Assembly (NCBI GenBank): GCA_045615765.1
Contig: JAZLFM010000038.1
Coordinates: forward strand, 11,016-75,015
Direction of reading: 5' to 3'
DNA length: 64,000 bases
Source of the DNA: UBA1715 sp045615765
GTDB lineage: Bacteria; Bacteroidota; Bacteroidia; Bacteroidales; UBA1715
Positions within the stretch are counted from its first letter, which is position 1. Each line of letters opens with the position of its first letter. Positions 8,011-17,509 of this stretch are shown one piece after another. The translations under genes and the position numbers were made by a program. The notes under the pieces were generated by a model that ran no database searches, was not told where the DNA came from, and was given only the letters and a program-made list of their open reading frames with translations.

Positions 8011-9111
8011 CTACATTAACTCTTCAAAAGATTTAACAATTGCAGAAATATGATAATCTTGCATATTCGGTATGTGAAGTTCGTTGTTGTAATTGCCTTC
8101 TAAAAACTCATTAATAATTGTAAACTCTGGCTTAGTTGGAGTAATGTTTAGGATTGGTCGGTTGGCAATGCCGTAATCTATTAGTTTGCTTGGCAGCTGA
8201 TTAGGACTATTCTCATTTTTTAGATTTACAAGAAAATCCATGGTCTTTAGTTCTTCGATCAACTCTTTTCTGGGAATAGAATTTCGTATTTCAAGCTTGG
8301 AACCAAGTTTTTCTTTGTATTCTTTTATGAGATTGTCGTAGCGTGTATATACAATGAATTTAAACGGTTTGTTTATTGAACACAGATAGTCAAGAAATAA
8401 TTTCGGATTACGGATGTCGGCGTAGAACATTCCTGCGTATGTAAAAGTAGGAATGTCGTTTTGCACTTCTTTACGTACTAGATTGTTGAGGTCAAAATCA
8501 AAACCTTGTGGAATTACTCGAAATTTGTCCTTGTATTCAGGATAATAGGCCTCTATAGCTTGTTGAATAGGTACTGTTATGTACGAACATTCTTGGCAGA
8601 ACAACCGTTCGTATTTTTCGAAGTAAGCAAGATGTTCGTTTGTTTTCCCGTTTTTCATAAATGGATCTCCGCAATCGGCTATCCATGTTTTAGGGAATTT
8701 GTGCGGATATTCTTTTTTTGCCTTTGCGCATCCCCAATGGATATGATGTGGAGCGGCTATAGAAATAAGCACATCGAAGTTCTCTTCTTGTTTAATGATT
8801 TCAGGAATTCGATAATAAAATTCAAATAGTGGAAATTCAAATTTGTGTAGTAATCTCCCTAATGCTTTGTCTAGTAAGGTCCTATTGTTTATTCCATCGC
8901 TACTGTAAGGGTGTAGTTCCCAGTGGATAGGAATATTTTTCAGCTTTATGTTGTATTTGTTTTCAAACTCCGTATAATCGTAGTTTCCTAAAACGGCATA
9001 AACAGTAACGGAATGACCTCGTCGAGCAAGTTCTTGTATTAATTCCGTGCTACGGATGGAACGTGGCGTTTGAATAGGGAAAATATGCTGGGTTATGACA
9101 AGGATGTTCAT
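8011..9111 (-). CDS. GT4-like glycosyltransferase
   Basis: A 366-residue GT-B protein. It begins MNILVITQHIFPIQTPRS with the Rossmann-like N-terminal strand and R-x-x-E-L motif of GT4 enzymes (SIRSTELIQELARRGHSVTV in register). The C-terminal half has FTYAGMFYADIRNP, then IDYGIANRPILNI in place of the usual E-x-G-x-P loop, suggesting a divergent donor site. It probably works in surface glycan synthesis. It follows the DUF4143 ATPase gene with a 4-nt ATGA overlap, so it depends on that gene's repeat-bearing promoter unless it has an internal one. Confidence 0.8.
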   Translation of the reverse strand: MNILVITQHIFPIQTPRSIRSTELIQELARRGHSVTVYAVLGNYDYTEFENKYNIKLKNIPIHWELHPYSSDGINNRTLLDKALGRLLHKFEFPLFEFYYRIPEIIKQEENFDVLISIAAPHHIHWGCAKAKKEYPHKFPKTWIADCGDPFMKNGKTNEHLAYFEKYERLFCQECSYITVPIQQAIEAYYPEYKDKFRVIPQGFDFDLNNLVRKEVQNDIPTFTYAGMFYADIRNPKLFLDYLCSINKPFKFIVYTRYDNLIKEYKEKLGSKLEIRNSIPRKELIEELKTMDFLVNLKNENSPNQLPSKLIDYGIANRPILNITPTKPEFTIINEFLEGNYNNELHIPNMQDYHISAIVKSFEELM

Positions 9112-10421
9112 TGCTCGGATGTTTCTTTAATAAAATATGATTCTGTAGCGTAAAGAGGAATGTTTTCCATCCATAGTTGGTCTTTATAAGGTAACATGGA
9201 AATTCGTAGCCCTTTAAGATTGTTTGTTGCAAAATCAATATTTATAAAATTAGAAAGAGACTTGCTTTTCACATTTATTTCTGCTTTTACTTCTGTAGGA
9301 ACAATACGTCCTGTTTGTGCTAAAAAATCAATTTCTATTGTAGAATTTTCTTTGCTGTAGTAGTAAACAGGTATGGTATCTATGGATTTTAGTTGTTGTA
9401 AAACAAAATTTTCGGTAAAAGCACCCTTGAATTCAACGAAGGCATTAGAGCCGAGAAGCATTTCGTTTGGATTTGTTTCAGACATACATGAGAGAAGACC
9501 ACAATCAAGGAGATATATTTTAAATATGGAAGATTCGCAATAAAATTTTAGAGGTCTGGTCGGACATTTTGCTAATTCTACTTTATATATTAGTCCGGCG
9601 TCTAATAGCCATTGTATGGCGAGCTCATATTCTGAAGCTCGTGCACCTTTTCTTATCGCTCCATAAATAAATTTCTTGTTTTCTTTTGCCAATTGGGCTG
9701 GTATATTGTCCCATACTTGGTGAATCCTTGTCACCATGGTTTTAGTATGCTTTGAAATGTCTTGTTTGTAGGCATCAAGAATTTCTTTTTGTACCTTTCT
9801 TACTTTGTGTATGTCATCTGTTGAGATATATGTTTGTACTGCTTCTGGCATACCTCCAACGCAGTAGTATTCTCGTAAAAATTCAATTAAATCGTTGTGG
9901 GCAGTTTTTAGTGTGTCCCATTCTAGATTCTCAAGAGCGAAGGTTAGACCTTTTTTCCCTTTTGCCAATAGAAATTCGCTAAAAGTCATGGGGTACATAC
10001 GTATTGTTTCCACTTTCCCCACAGGAAAAGATTCATTTTCTCGTAAGGAAATACCTAATAGGGAACCGGCTACGATTACATGCAGGTCAGGTTCGTCTTC
10101 GCAAAAATATTTTAATGATGCTATGCCGTTAGTTACTTCTTGAATTTCATCAAAAAATAATAAGGTATCTCCATTTGTTATTTTTATATCGAAAATTCTG
10201 CTAATCTCTCTCAGTATTCTTTTGGTGTCCAAGTCGCTAAATAAGTTCACGACTCTATTGTCTTTGTGGCAATTTATGTAAATAAAGTTCTTAAATTCCT
10301 GTTCGCCTAAGGCTTTTACAATATATGTTTTGCCTACTTGTCGTGCTCCAAGCATAAGTAGAGGCTTACGATGCTGTTTGTTTTTCCAGTTAAGCAAATC
10401 GTTGTAAATTTTTCTGTGCAT
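9108..10421 (-). CDS. AAA+ ATPase with C-terminal DUF4143 domain (second copy)
   Basis: A 437-residue paralogue of the 2644-3990 protein. Walker A is GARQVGKTY (about residues 24-32), Walker B is LLFFDEIQEV (about 87-96), and AGSLLGISL follows. The C-terminal domain keeps I-D-F-L-A-Q-(x)6-P-T-E-V-K-A-E, again a possible restriction-nuclease-like core. The two paralogues are clearly diverged, so this is not a recent duplication. Its promoter region carries a 33-bp-period repeat (10446-10570). The function of the family is unknown. It is translationally coupled (ATGA) to the glycosyltransferase that follows. Confidence 0.9.
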   Translation of the reverse strand: MHRKIYNDLLNWKNKQHRKPLLMLGARQVGKTYIVKALGEQEFKNFIYINCHKDNRVVNLFSDLDTKRILREISRIFDIKITNGDTLLFFDEIQEVTNGIASLKYFCEDEPDLHVIVAGSLLGISLRENESFPVGKVETIRMYPMTFSEFLLAKGKKGLTFALENLEWDTLKTAHNDLIEFLREYYCVGGMPEAVQTYISTDDIHKVRKVQKEILDAYKQDISKHTKTMVTRIHQVWDNIPAQLAKENKKFIYGAIRKGARASEYELAIQWLLDAGLIYKVELAKCPTRPLKFYCESSIFKIYLLDCGLLSCMSETNPNEMLLGSNAFVEFKGAFTENFVLQQLKSIDTIPVYYYSKENSTIEIDFLAQTGRIVPTEVKAEINVKSKSLSNFINIDFATNNLKGLRISMLPYKDQLWMENIPLYATESYFIKETSEQ

Positions 10422-10445
10422 AGGAATATGTTTGCGTTATATTTG

Positions 10446-10570
10446 CAAATATACATTTTTCTTGGGGAATATTTTGATAAAAATTACACTTTTCTTGGGG
10501 AATGTTTTGATGAAAATTACATTTTTCTTGGGGAATATTTTGATAAAAATTACACTTTTCTTGGGGAATG
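10446..10570 (-). repeat. 33-bp tandem repeat array (four cores) in the promoter of the second DUF4143 ATPase
   Basis: The core CTTGGGGAAT (plus strand) occurs at 10461, 10494, 10527 and 10560, always 33 bp apart, with alternating TATTTTGATAA and TGTTTTGATGA fillers. On the coding (minus) strand the array reads ATTCCCCAAG... and ends directly at a -7 box, TATATTTG (10453-10446). The array also overlaps the 3' end of wecB's flank. Because 33 is divisible by three, every frame is open and gives an 11-residue peptide repeat, which I regard as a by-product. Confidence 0.8.
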
Positions 10571-10571
10571 T

Positions 10572-11657
10572 TTACCTGTGTATAATTACATCCATTATTC
10601 TTTCTGCTGCTTTTCCGTCCCAAAGTGGTGGAATGGAACCTTGTTTCCATTTTCCGTTAAATAAGGTTTGTAGGGCGGGAACAAGATTGTCGGGGTTAGT
10701 TCCTATCAATTCGTTTGTCCCAATAGTGCATGTTTCCGGACGTTCTGTGTTATCTCTCATCGTCATACAAGGAACGCCGAGAACAGTCGTTTCTTCGGTG
10801 ATGCCACCAGAGTCGGTTATAACGGCCAGGGAGTTTTGTATGCAGTAGATAAATTCCAAGTAACCAAGAGGTTTGGTGAATTGTATGTTTTTAAATGAGT
10901 ATTGCACGTTGGCAAGTCGTTGTTCTGTGCGAGGATGAATAGGAAATACTATCGTATGTCCTTGTGCATTGTCGTCGATTGTTTGTAGTATATGCAGAAG
11001 ATTTTCTGTTTTATCTACATTGCTTGGACGATGCAGAGTAAGTATGATATATTCTTTGTTTTGTAATTTGTATTCGTCAAAAATGGCAGGTCTTTGTAGC
11101 TTGTGTAAGTTTGCCAACAAGCAATCTATCATTACATTGCCGACAAAGAAAATACGTTCGTTGGGAATGCCTGCTTGTTGTAGATTCTTTTGAGCGAAAT
11201 CGGAAGTTATGAAAAAATAATCGGTAATGCTATCGGTAACCATACGGTTAATTTCTTCGGGCATGGATAGATCAAATGATCGTATGCCGGCTTCCACATG
11301 GGTGAGTTTTATACCCAATTTCTTTGCAACGATAGCGCATGCCATAGTTGAGGTTACGTCGCCTACAACTATAACTAAATCAGTAGGATGTGTGGTTAGA
11401 TATTTCTCGAAAGCTACCATAATAGCTCCTGTTTGTTCTGCTTGGGTTCCACTACCAACTGCAAGATTCACATCGGGTTGGGGAATGTTCAGCTCCTCGA
11501 AAAAAAGCCCACTCATCAGTTTGTCGTAATGCTGTCCTGTGTGTACAAGACTGTATTGAATATCGACACCTTGTGCTTGTCGCTTTTTTATTTCGTTTAT
11601 GATAGGGCTCACTTTCATGAAATTAGGGCGAGCTCCCGCAACTAATGTGATATGCAT
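10572..11657 (-). CDS. wecB: UDP-N-acetylglucosamine 2-epimerase (non-hydrolysing)
   Basis: A 361-residue protein with the full WecB/MnaA signature: GARPNFMKVSPI near residues 7-18, VHTGQHYDKLMS, VVVGDVTSTMACA, THVEAGIRSFD, EEINRMVTD, then LTLHRPSNVD and the C-terminal ITDSGGITEE and RDNTERPET motifs. It interconverts UDP-GlcNAc and UDP-ManNAc in the cytoplasm, feeding surface polysaccharide synthesis. The gene is on the minus strand and its 3' end touches the 33-bp repeat array of the next gene, so the ATPase promoter begins where wecB ends. Confidence 0.95.
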   Translation of the reverse strand: MHITLVAGARPNFMKVSPIINEIKKRQAQGVDIQYSLVHTGQHYDKLMSGLFFEELNIPQPDVNLAVGSGTQAEQTGAIMVAFEKYLTTHPTDLVIVVGDVTSTMACAIVAKKLGIKLTHVEAGIRSFDLSMPEEINRMVTDSITDYFFITSDFAQKNLQQAGIPNERIFFVGNVMIDCLLANLHKLQRPAIFDEYKLQNKEYIILTLHRPSNVDKTENLLHILQTIDDNAQGHTIVFPIHPRTEQRLANVQYSFKNIQFTKPLGYLEFIYCIQNSLAVITDSGGITEETTVLGVPCMTMRDNTERPETCTIGTNELIGTNPDNLVPALQTLFNGKWKQGSIPPLWDGKAAERIMDVIIHR

Positions 11658-11912
11658 TCCGATATTTTTGTGTAAAGATAATTATTAATTGACAAATAAT
11701 AATTATTTCCATGATAAACGATTGTATTATTTATTCATACAATTTTATCAGGTGTATGCGATGCAATAATGTGATTTTCGAAAAATGGTTAATCATTGTT
11801 AACCATTGGTGGGCGATAAAAATAGGGGCGTGAAAACGATGGGTGGTAAAATGGGGTAAAAAATCAATATATATAAGTGGGGCTGGTTTGAAACCAGCCC
11901 CTACGATTGTTG
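11658..11912. other. 255-bp intergenic stretch between wecB and purF
   Basis: No coding frame of note. It holds AT-rich sequence, a TTAACCATTGTTAACCAT-like imperfect repeat around 11787-11805, and the palindrome at 11879-11901. The wecB promoter must lie here, because wecB reads away from it; no clear -7 box was identified. Confidence 0.5.
11879..11901. terminator. GC-rich palindrome after purF
   Basis: GGGGCTGGTTT and AAACCAGCCCC pair around a single G. It lies 12 bp beyond the purF stop on the minus strand. It resembles a widely dispersed GGGGCTGG-type intergenic palindrome and may serve as a terminator, though the following T-run is weak. Confidence 0.5.
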
Positions 11913-13808
11913 TTATTTCATGCTTCTTGCTTCGGTTCTTCCTTCTATGTAATTAATGAATGCGTCGTTTACCAATTTGTTGCCACCTGGTGTTGGGTAA
12001 TTTCCGGTGAAATACCAGTCGCCACTGAAATTCTTGCATGCTTCGTGGAGACCTGCGGTCTTTTGATACACGATTTCTATAGGAGTTGTTACATCGCTTG
12101 GGGTTAGTAGTTCGGCGATTTTCTTGGAAATTTGTTCGTCAGTGAAAGGCTTGTAGATTTCTTTCACATAGTTTACTATCTGTTCTTTTGGAAGCTGCTG
12201 CTGTTCTTTGGCTTTTTTGTAAGCTTCTTCTACAATATGTTCCAAACCATTGTCCTCGATAAGAGCTATCGCAGCTTTGAATGCGATAAATTCACCCATA
12301 CGAGACATGTCTATACCATAACAGTCAGGATAACGTATTTGTGGTGAAGAAGACACGATTACGATTTTCTTTGGATGTAATCTGTCGAGAATGCGTATAA
12401 TGCTCTGTTTCAGTGTGGTTCCGCGTACGATACTGTCGTCTATTACCACAAGATTGTCTTTGTAAGGAACGATGCTACCATAGGTGATGTCGTACACATG
12501 AGTAGCCAAATCGTTACGGCTATTGCTTTCGGTAATAAAGGTACGAAGTTTAATATCCTTTATCGCAACCTTTTCGGAACGCACGCGTTTGGTAAGAATT
12601 GCATGTAAATCTTCTTTCGATATATTCTTTCCTTTGGCAAGTATTTCTTCTTCTTTCTTAATATTCAGATATTTTTCGAACCCTTCGAGCATGCCGTAAT
12701 AAGCAACCTCGGCTGTGTTCGGAATGAAAGAAATTACAGTGTTTTCGATGTCGTTGTTTATTGATTTTAGAACAGCAGGAACAAGATTTTCTCCTAAACG
12801 CTTACGTTCTTTGTAAATATCGGCATCGCTACCGCGAGAGAAGTAAATGCGTTCGAAAGAACAAGCGCTCTTTTTGTGGGCACGAACGATTTGTGTTGTC
12901 GCAACTTCGCCGTTCTTACGTATTATTATAGATTGACCTGGTTGCAATTCGTGTACGTCGTTAATGTCGGCGTGCATAACCGTTTGTATAACAGGGCGTT
13001 CAGAAGCTACGATAACAATCTCGTCGTCAGCATAATAAAATGCAGGACGAATACCCCAAGGGTCACGAACGGCAAATGTTTCGCCGCTACCGGTTGCTCC
13101 GCAAATAACAAAACCACCGTCCCAATGTTTTACCGATGATTTCAGTACATTCTCTATCTTGATATTGTTTTCAACCTCTTGTGTTATATTGTAACCAGAT
13201 TTTTCTTTTTTGCTTACAGATTGATAGATGTGTTCAGCTTCTCTGTCAAGGCGATGTCCCAATTGTTCCAAAAGAATGAATGTATCGGCGTATCGGCGAG
13301 GGTGTTGGCCCGATTGATACATCATATCGAAAACCTCGTCAACATTAGTAAAGTTGAAATTACCGCATACCGCTAAATTCTTTGAACGCCAATTACTTCG
13401 ACGCATGAAAGGGTGTACATACGAAAGACCGGAACGGCCTGTAGTGCTATATCGAAGGTGACCTATATATATATTGCCGGCAAATGGTAGGCAGTCGGCA
13501 GCATATTGTGCATCGTTGAGCTGTTCCGAAGGAATGTTTTCATAATTCTTATGAATATTAGAAAACACTTCAGAAATGGCATTTGTTCCTTCGGCTCGCT
13601 CACGAAACATGAATTCCTCTCCTGGATTTACATCTAATTTTACACAAGCAGCACCGGCGCCTTCTTGCCCACGGTTATGCTGTTTTTCCATAAGTAAATA
13701 CAGTTTGTTAAGCCCGTACATCCATGTGCCATACTTGTGTTCATAGTAGTCAAGAGGCTTTAGCAATCGTACGATAGCAATACCACATTCATGTTTAATA
13801 GGTTCCAT
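11913..13808 (-). CDS. purF: Amidophosphoribosyltransferase (long Bacteroidota form)
   Basis: A 631-residue protein. The N-terminal class II glutaminase domain starts MEPIKHECG; Cys8 is the likely nucleophile after removal of a short propeptide. Further motifs are EKQHNRGQEGAG, GHLRYSTTGRSG and SERPVIQT. The phosphoribosyltransferase part has the PRPP loop VVIDDSIVRGTTL at about residues 450-463. It catalyses the first step of purine synthesis from PRPP and glutamine. It is about 120 residues longer than E. coli PurF, as usual in this phylum. A -7 box TATATTTG lies at 13839-13832 on the minus strand. It diverges from dapL. Confidence 0.93.
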   Translation of the reverse strand: MEPIKHECGIAIVRLLKPLDYYEHKYGTWMYGLNKLYLLMEKQHNRGQEGAGAACVKLDVNPGEEFMFRERAEGTNAISEVFSNIHKNYENIPSEQLNDAQYAADCLPFAGNIYIGHLRYSTTGRSGLSYVHPFMRRSNWRSKNLAVCGNFNFTNVDEVFDMMYQSGQHPRRYADTFILLEQLGHRLDREAEHIYQSVSKKEKSGYNITQEVENNIKIENVLKSSVKHWDGGFVICGATGSGETFAVRDPWGIRPAFYYADDEIVIVASERPVIQTVMHADINDVHELQPGQSIIIRKNGEVATTQIVRAHKKSACSFERIYFSRGSDADIYKERKRLGENLVPAVLKSINNDIENTVISFIPNTAEVAYYGMLEGFEKYLNIKKEEEILAKGKNISKEDLHAILTKRVRSEKVAIKDIKLRTFITESNSRNDLATHVYDITYGSIVPYKDNLVVIDDSIVRGTTLKQSIIRILDRLHPKKIVIVSSSPQIRYPDCYGIDMSRMGEFIAFKAAIALIEDNGLEHIVEEAYKKAKEQQQLPKEQIVNYVKEIYKPFTDEQISKKIAELLTPSDVTTPIEIVYQKTAGLHEACKNFSGDWYFTGNYPTPGGNKLVNDAFINYIEGRTEARSMK

Positions 13809-13980
13809 ATTTATGTCCTTTTTTGATATTGCAAATATACATGTGTTTTTATTATAAATTCATACGAAAAACTCGTAAAATGTTACATTTTTAAATTTTT
13901 TTCTTGGAAAAACTTGCGAATTGAAAGAAAATAGTTGTTACTTTGTATCGTCAAAAACAAGAAATAGAAAACCTAAGACA

Positions 13981-15207
13981 ATGGGAGTAGTTAATAAGAA
14001 CTTTACAAAACTGAATGAAAGCTATTTGTTTTCGGAGATTGCTCATAGAGTGAAAGACTTTAAAGCTGCAAATCCAGATGCGAAAGTTATTAGTTTAGGT
14101 ATAGGCGATGTAACTCGTCCATTGTGTCCGGAAGTTATAAAAGCCTTGCATGCTGCGGTGGATGAAATGGCTCAGAAAGAGACTTTTCATGGATATGGAC
14201 CAGAGCAAGGTTATTCGTTTTTAATCGAAAAAATTATTGAACACGATTATAAATCACGCGGAATAAAATTGCAACCAAGCGAAGTTTTCATTAGCGATGG
14301 GGCAAAGAGTGATTTAGGAAACATAAGCGAATTGTTTGATAATGGAAACTTGGTTGCCGTTACCGATCCTGTTTATCCAGTATATGTTGACACAAATGTA
14401 ATGGCCGGTCGTGCTGGAGAATTGGACGAAAACGGATGTTGGAACAATATTGTGTATCTTCCTTGCAATTTAGCGAACGATTTTGTGCCGGAAATTCCAA
14501 AAGAATGCCCAGATATTATATATTTGTGCTATCCAAACAATCCTACGGGAACAACCTTGTCTAAGGAGGCTTTAAAAGCGTGGGTTGACTACGCGTTAAA
14601 GAATAAGGCTATCATATTGTATGATTCTGCGTATGAAGCATTTATAACTGAAGACGATGTTCCTCATAGTATATACGAGATAAAAGGAGCTGAAAAGGTG
14701 GCGATAGAGTTTAGAAGTTTCTCAAAAACTGCAGGTTTTACGGGACTACGTTGTGGTTACACAGTGGTTCCTAAAGGTGTAGTCGCTAGTGATTCGGAAG
14801 GAAATGAATTCCAATTGAATCATTTGTGGAACCGTCGTCAATGTACAAAGTTCAATGGTACGGCATATATCGTACAGCGTGCAGCTGCGGCAATTTACAC
14901 GCAACAAGGACAAAAAGAAATAAAAGAAACTATAGCATATTATTTGAATAATGCGAAAATTTTACGAGAAGGCTTGGCTAATCTTGGTTATCAGGTATAT
15001 GGCGGCGTAAACGCTCCTTATATTTGGTTGAAAACACCACAAGGTTTTGGCTCTTGGGATTTTTTCGATGCAGTTTTGAATAAATGCCATATAGTAACGA
15101 CTCCTGGAGTTGGATTTGGACCAAGTGGAGAAGGCTATGTAAGACTAACTTCGTTTGGTACTGAAGAAGATTGCAGAGAAGCAATAGAAAGATTTAAGAA
15201 ATTGTAA
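13981..15207 (+). CDS. dapL: LL-diaminopimelate aminotransferase
   Basis: A 408-residue fold-type I PLP enzyme. Motifs include SLGIGDVTRPLCPEV, ETFHGYGPEQG, CYPNNPTGTTL and the PLP lysine in S-F-S-K-T-A-G-F-T-G-L-R. It converts tetrahydrodipicolinate directly to LL-diaminopimelate for lysine and peptidoglycan synthesis. I start it at ATG 13981 (MGVVNKNFTKLNES), which matches the family N-terminus; the frame is open 60 nt further up to a TTG, but that part looks like promoter sequence (TTACTTTG near 13938). It is the first gene of a plus-strand run with glnN, gltB, gltD and asnB. Confidence 0.93.
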   Translation: MGVVNKNFTKLNESYLFSEIAHRVKDFKAANPDAKVISLGIGDVTRPLCPEVIKALHAAVDEMAQKETFHGYGPEQGYSFLIEKIIEHDYKSRGIKLQPSEVFISDGAKSDLGNISELFDNGNLVAVTDPVYPVYVDTNVMAGRAGELDENGCWNNIVYLPCNLANDFVPEIPKECPDIIYLCYPNNPTGTTLSKEALKAWVDYALKNKAIILYDSAYEAFITEDDVPHSIYEIKGAEKVAIEFRSFSKTAGFTGLRCGYTVVPKGVVASDSEGNEFQLNHLWNRRQCTKFNGTAYIVQRAAAAIYTQQGQKEIKETIAYYLNNAKILREGLANLGYQVYGGVNAPYIWLKTPQGFGSWDFFDAVLNKCHIVTTPGVGFGPSGEGYVRLTSFGTEEDCREAIERFKKL

Positions 15208-15241
15208 AAACAAACGGTGTATTAATTATAAAATTTAACTT

Positions 15242-17437
15242 ATGTCAAACTTAAGATTTCAAGTAGTAGGCGAGGCTTTTAAGAAAAAAGCAGTAGCTGT
15301 AGAAGCTCCTGAAACAGAAACTTCGGAGTACTTCGGTAAGTATGTGTTTGGCCGTGAGCAAATGGCTAAATACTTGTCAAAAGAAACAGTTAAGAAAATT
15401 CGTGATGTAATTGATAATGGTGCGACATTGGATAGAGATATTGCGAACCATGTTGCCGCAGGTATGAAACAGTGGGCAATGGAAATGGGTGCTACTCACT
15501 ATACTCACTGGTTCCAACCATTAACAGACGGAACTGCTGAAAAACACGATTCTTTCATTGAATATTCTGGTGCTCCAGGAGAAGGCGTTATTGAAGAATT
15601 CTCAGGAAAACTATTAGCTCAACAAGAACCAGATGCTTCTAGTTTCCCAAGTGGTGGTTTGCGTAATACATTCGAAGCACGTGGTTATTCTGCATGGGAT
15701 CCTTCATCTCCAGCATTCATCGTTGATGATACACTTTGTATTCCAACAGTATTCGTTTCTTACACTGGTGAAGCTCTTGACTACAAAGCTCCTCTTTTGA
15801 AAGCATTGAACGCTGTTAATAAAGCTGCTGTTGATGTATGTCACTATTTCGATAAAAGCGTTAAGAAAGTATATTCTTACCTTGGTTGGGAACAAGAATA
15901 TTTCTTAGTTGACGAAGGTTTGTATGCAATCCGTCCAGACTTGTTGTTGACAGGTCGTACATTGGTAGGTCATGAATCTGCAAAGAACCAACAGTTGGAA
16001 GACCACTATTTTGGTTCTATTCCAGAACGTGTACAAGCTTGTATGAAAGAAATCGAATTCGAAGCTTACAAATACGGTATTCCTCTAAAAACTCGTCACA
16101 ATGAGGTTGCTCCTAACCAGTTTGAGTTGGCACCAATCTTTGGTGAAACAAACTTGGCAAACGACCAAAACTTGTTGATCATGTCTGTGATGAAGAGAGT
16201 TGCTCGTAAACACGGATTTAGAGTATTGCTTCACGAAAAACCATTTGCTGGAATCAACGGTTCTGGTAAACACAATAACTGGTCTCTTGGAACAGATACA
16301 GGTGTTGGTTTGTTCACTCCAGGTAAAAACGCTACTGAAAACTTACAATTTGTAACATTCGTAGTAAACACATTGATGGCAGTGTACAAAAACAATGCTT
16401 TGTTGAAAGCTTCTATCATGACTGCTCAAAACTCACATCGTTTGGGCGCTAACGAAGCTCCTCCAGCAATCATCTCTGTTTTCTTGGGAACTCAATTGTC
16501 GGCAATTCTTGACAAAATCGAAAAGAGCAAAGTAGAAGAATCTATCACTATTGAAGGAAAACGTAAATTCAACCTTGGTGTTTCTCAATTGCCAGAAGTA
16601 TTGTTGGATAACACTGATCGTAACCGTACTTCTCCATTTGCATTCACTGGTAACCGTTTCGAATTCCGTGCAGTAGGATCTTCTGCAAACTGTGGTTCTG
16701 CTATGATCGCATTAAATACTGCTGTAGCTGCTCAGTTGAAAGAATTCAAGGCTGCTGTTGATGCTAAGATTGCAAGCGGAATGACTAAAGATGAAGCTAT
16801 CTTCACAGTATTGAAAAAACTTATTAAAGAATCGAAAGCAATTCGTTTCGACGGTAATGGTTATAGCGATGAATGGAAAGCAGAAGCAGCAAAACGTGGT
16901 TTGGATTGCGAAGCAAGTGTTCCACTAATCTATGATGCTTATACAAAACCAGAATCAGTAAAAATGTTCGAAAGCTGTGGAATTTTCACAGAAAAAGAAT
17001 TGGAAGCTCGTAACGAAGTTAAATGGGAAATCTACACTAAGAAAATCCAAATTGAAGCGCGCGTTTTGGGTGACTTGGTAATGAACCATATCATTCCTGT
17101 TGCAACTCGTTACCAATCTATGCTTTTGGATAATGTGTTCAAAATGACTCAAGTTTATGAACGCAAGAAAGCAGAAAAATTATCAGCTCACGACAACTCA
17201 ACAATTGAAGCATTGTCAGAACATATTTCAGCTATGAAAGAGTTCGTTGAAAAAATGGTTGAAGCTCGTAAAGTTGCTAATAAGATTACTGACGAAAGAC
17301 AAAAAGCATTTGCTTATCAAGAATCAGTATTACCATTCTTTGACAAGATCCGCTATCACGCCGATAAACTTGAATTGATAGTTGACGACGAAATGTGGTC
17401 ATTGCCAAAATACAGAGAATTATTATTCATTCGTTAA
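15242..17437 (+). CDS. glnN: Glutamine synthetase type III
   Basis: A 731-residue protein, the size of type III (GlnN) rather than type I enzymes. Visible motifs include RNTFEARGYSAWDPSSPAF, GWEQEYFLVD, RHNEVAPNQFELAPI, and the ATP-binding NGSGKHNNWSL. It makes glutamine from glutamate, ammonia and ATP in the cytoplasm. It follows dapL by 34 nt and is followed by a strong terminator, then the glutamate synthase genes, so the GS-GOGAT pair is encoded side by side. Codon use (many GGT and CGT codons) suggests high expression. Confidence 0.95.
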   Translation: MSNLRFQVVGEAFKKKAVAVEAPETETSEYFGKYVFGREQMAKYLSKETVKKIRDVIDNGATLDRDIANHVAAGMKQWAMEMGATHYTHWFQPLTDGTAEKHDSFIEYSGAPGEGVIEEFSGKLLAQQEPDASSFPSGGLRNTFEARGYSAWDPSSPAFIVDDTLCIPTVFVSYTGEALDYKAPLLKALNAVNKAAVDVCHYFDKSVKKVYSYLGWEQEYFLVDEGLYAIRPDLLLTGRTLVGHESAKNQQLEDHYFGSIPERVQACMKEIEFEAYKYGIPLKTRHNEVAPNQFELAPIFGETNLANDQNLLIMSVMKRVARKHGFRVLLHEKPFAGINGSGKHNNWSLGTDTGVGLFTPGKNATENLQFVTFVVNTLMAVYKNNALLKASIMTAQNSHRLGANEAPPAIISVFLGTQLSAILDKIEKSKVEESITIEGKRKFNLGVSQLPEVLLDNTDRNRTSPFAFTGNRFEFRAVGSSANCGSAMIALNTAVAAQLKEFKAAVDAKIASGMTKDEAIFTVLKKLIKESKAIRFDGNGYSDEWKAEAAKRGLDCEASVPLIYDAYTKPESVKMFESCGIFTEKELEARNEVKWEIYTKKIQIEARVLGDLVMNHIIPVATRYQSMLLDNVFKMTQVYERKKAEKLSAHDNSTIEALSEHISAMKEFVEKMVEARKVANKITDERQKAFAYQESVLPFFDKIRYHADKLELIVDDEMWSLPKYRELLFIR

Positions 17438-17453
17438 TCTAACGAAGCCTTAT

Positions 17454-17481
17454 GGACAGCGGATTTTCCGCTGTCCTTTTT
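17454..17481 (+). terminator. Intrinsic terminator after glnN
   Basis: GGACAGCGGA and its exact complement TCCGCTGTCC enclose a 3-4-nt loop and are followed by TTTTTA. It lies 17 bp after the glnN stop. Confidence 0.85.
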
Positions 17482-17509
17482 ACCCCGAACTTTAAAAAAT
17501 TATACGCAT

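Noticed and set aside
10461..10570. CRISPR-like array (four cores at constant spacing)
   Set aside because: The whole 33-bp unit repeats without unique spacers and no cas gene is near; it is a simple tandem repeat.
10390..10664. Open frames on both strands encoding an 11-residue peptide repeat
   Set aside because: The 33-bp repeat is divisible by three, so frames stay open by chance; there is no family match and the region is the promoter of the ATPase gene.
13921..13980. Upstream TTG start for dapL
   Set aside because: The ATG at 13981 matches the family N-terminus, and the upstream codons overlap probable promoter sequence.
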